From the NCBI GenBank assembly GCA_036272325.1, contig DATAYY010000062.1:1-16557 (forward strand): a stretch of DNA of 16,557 nucleotides, read 5' to 3'. Below, piece by piece: positions 15,354-16,557 of this stretch; within the stretch, counting starts at the first letter, position 1; each line of letters opens with the position of its first letter. Made by a program: the position numbers and the translations under genes. The stretch is from Schlegelella_A sp036272325. GTDB taxonomy: Bacteria > Pseudomonadota > Gammaproteobacteria > Burkholderiales > Burkholderiaceae_C. The notes beneath the pieces were generated by a model, which saw only the letters and a list, made by a program, of their open reading frames with translations, did no database searches and was not told where the DNA came from.

Positions 15354-16557
15354 GCGCGCGCACCGGCGGTCGCTGGCAGTTCTGGATCGACCGTGGCGGC
15401 ACCTTCACCGACATCGTCGGCAAGCGCCCGGACGGCTCGCTCGCGACCCTGAAGCTGCTCTCCGAGCACCCCGAGCAGTACCGCGACGCCGCGGTCGCCG
15501 GCATCCGCCGCCTGCTCGACCTCGCGCCGGGCGCGCCGATCACCTCCGACCAGGTCGAGTCGGTGAAGATGGGAACGACGGTGGCGACCAACGCGCTGCT
15601 CGAGCGAAAGGGCGAGCCGACGATGCTGGTGACGACGCGCGGCTTTCGCGATGCGCTGCGGATCGCCTACCAGGACCGGCCCCGTCTGTTCGAACGCAGG
15701 ATCGTCCTGCCCGAGCTGCTCTACGCACGCGTCGTCGAGGCCGACGAGCGGATGTCGGTGGCCGGCGACGTCATCCGTGCGCTCGACGAGGCGCGTCTCG
15801 AGGCCGACCTGCGCGCAGCGCGCGCCGCCGGCCTCACCAGCGTCGCGATCGTCTTCCTGCACGGCTGGCGCCACCACGCGCACGAGCTCGCTGCCGAGCG
15901 CATCGCGCTCCGGCTCGGCTTCACGCAGGTGAGCGTGTCGCACCGCACGAGCCCGATGATGAAGCTGGTCGGCCGCGGCGACACGACCGTCGTCGATGCC
16001 TACCTGTCGCCGATCCTGCGCCGCTACGTCGACGAAGTCGCCGCCGAGATGCCCGGTGTCGAGCTGTATTTCATGCAGTCGTCGGGCGGCCTCGCCGAGG
16101 CGAGCGCCTTCCAGGGCAAGGACGCGATCCTGTCGGGGCCGGCGGGCGGCATCGTCGGTATGGTGCGCACCGCCGAGCTCGGCCTTGCCGAGGTCGACGC
16201 CGGCCCGCTGCGCGTCATCGGCTTCGACATGGGCGGGACCTCGACCGATGTCAGCCACTACGCCGGTGAGTTCGAGCGTGCGTTCGAGACGCGTGTCGCC
16301 GGCGTCCGCGTGCGCGCGCCGATGATGGCGATCCACACCGTCGCTGCCGGCGGTGGCTCGATTCTCGGCTTCGACGGCGCGCGTCTGCGCGTCGGCCCCG
16401 AAAGCGCCGGCGCCAACCCCGGGCCGGCGTGCTACCGGCGCGGCGGCCCGTTGACCGTCACCGACGCGAACCTCGCGCTCGGCAAGATCCAGCCGACGTT
16501 TTTTCCGCGCGTGTTCGGGCCGCACGGCGACGAGGCGCTCGATGCCGACGTCGTCGC
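15350..16557 (+). CDS. 5-oxoprolinase/hydantoinase A family protein, N-terminal part (cut by window edge)
   Basis: An open frame from ATG 15350 to the window end, 402 complete codons. GGAGGAG at 15338-15344 gives an ideal ribosome site. Motifs of the ATP-dependent HyuA/OPLAH family are present: the first phosphate loop DRGGTFTDIV (14-23), the second DMGGTSTDVS (293-302), the SSGGL and SGPAGG segments, and VAAGGGSI. The enzyme opens a lactam or hydantoin ring using ATP. WQFWIDRGGTFTD near the N-terminus is typical of the long, about 1,200-residue fused 5-oxoprolinase, so a HyuB-type half is expected to follow. It may instead be a split HyuA (about 690 residues). It is translationally coupled to the racemase. 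Confidence 0.88.
   Translation, partial: MSARTGGRWQFWIDRGGTFTDIVGKRPDGSLATLKLLSEHPEQYRDAAVAGIRRLLDLAPGAPITSDQVESVKMGTTVATNALLERKGEPTMLVTTRGFRDALRIAYQDRPRLFERRIVLPELLYARVVEADERMSVAGDVIRALDEARLEADLRAARAAGLTSVAIVFLHGWRHHAHELAAERIALRLGFTQVSVSHRTSPMMKLVGRGDTTVVDAYLSPILRRYVDEVAAEMPGVELYFMQSSGGLAEASAFQGKDAILSGPAGGIVGMVRTAELGLAEVDAGPLRVIGFDMGGTSTDVSHYAGEFERAFETRVAGVRVRAPMMAIHTVAAGGGSILGFDGARLRVGPESAGANPGPACYRRGGPLTVTDANLALGKIQPTFFPRVFGPHGDEALDADVV

Noticed and set aside
1..16557. Mobile elements, CRISPR, tRNA or rRNA genes
   Set aside because: No transposase or integrase motifs, regular repeat arrays, or recognisable RNA gene sequences were seen on reading; a dedicated scan was not possible.

Overview
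The window is a compact stretch of high-G+C DNA (about 70% by eye, with long spurious open frames on both strands). It reads as an ordinary chromosomal segment of a betaproteobacterium, most likely of the order Burkholderiales. The DUF3717/DUF1289 protein, the SenA-type EgtB homologue, the DcaP-type porin and the TRAP transporter all fit that lineage. No rRNA, tRNA, CRISPR array, transposase or integrase was seen, and no gap between genes exceeds 300 bases.

Left part (1-1532, minus strand): the N-terminal part of a MATE efflux pump, a DUF3717-DUF1289 protein whose stop overlaps the pump's start, and a small secreted protein of unknown function with paired cysteines. Divergent from these (1719-3535, plus strand) lie a type IV pilin-like protein and, overlapping its stop codon, an EgtB-family enzyme most similar in its motifs to the selenoneine synthase SenA. 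The usual senB and senC partners are not in the window.

Centre (3710-10142, plus strand): a six-gene cluster in the order coxS-coxL-coxM-coxD-coxE-coxG. It encodes a three-subunit molybdenum hydroxylase ([2Fe-2S], molybdopterin and FAD subunits), a MoxR-type AAA ATPase, a VWA/MIDAS partner, and a membrane-anchored SRPBCC protein. The large subunit carries AYRGAGR at the active-site loop instead of AYRCSFR. It is therefore a form II enzyme whose real substrate is unknown, not a demonstrated CO dehydrogenase. A strong hairpin separates the structural genes from the accessory genes.

Right part: a DcaP-type outer-membrane porin (minus) converges on coxG with a small inverted repeat at the junction. 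Next comes a TRAP transporter operon, dctP-dctQ-dctM (minus). Divergent from dctP is an operon (plus) of an Asp/Glu-hydantoin racemase family protein and the N-terminal part of a 5-oxoprolinase/hydantoinase. Porin, TRAP uptake, racemase and ATP-dependent lactam hydrolase together suggest a catabolic module for a small cyclic amide or a related chiral carboxylate. A dyad-symmetric sequence in the divergent promoter region is a candidate operator.

I found no clearly new system. The most useful leads are the form II hydroxylase of unknown substrate next to a SenA-like gene, the pilin/SenA-like overlap, and the TRAP/racemase/oxoprolinase module.
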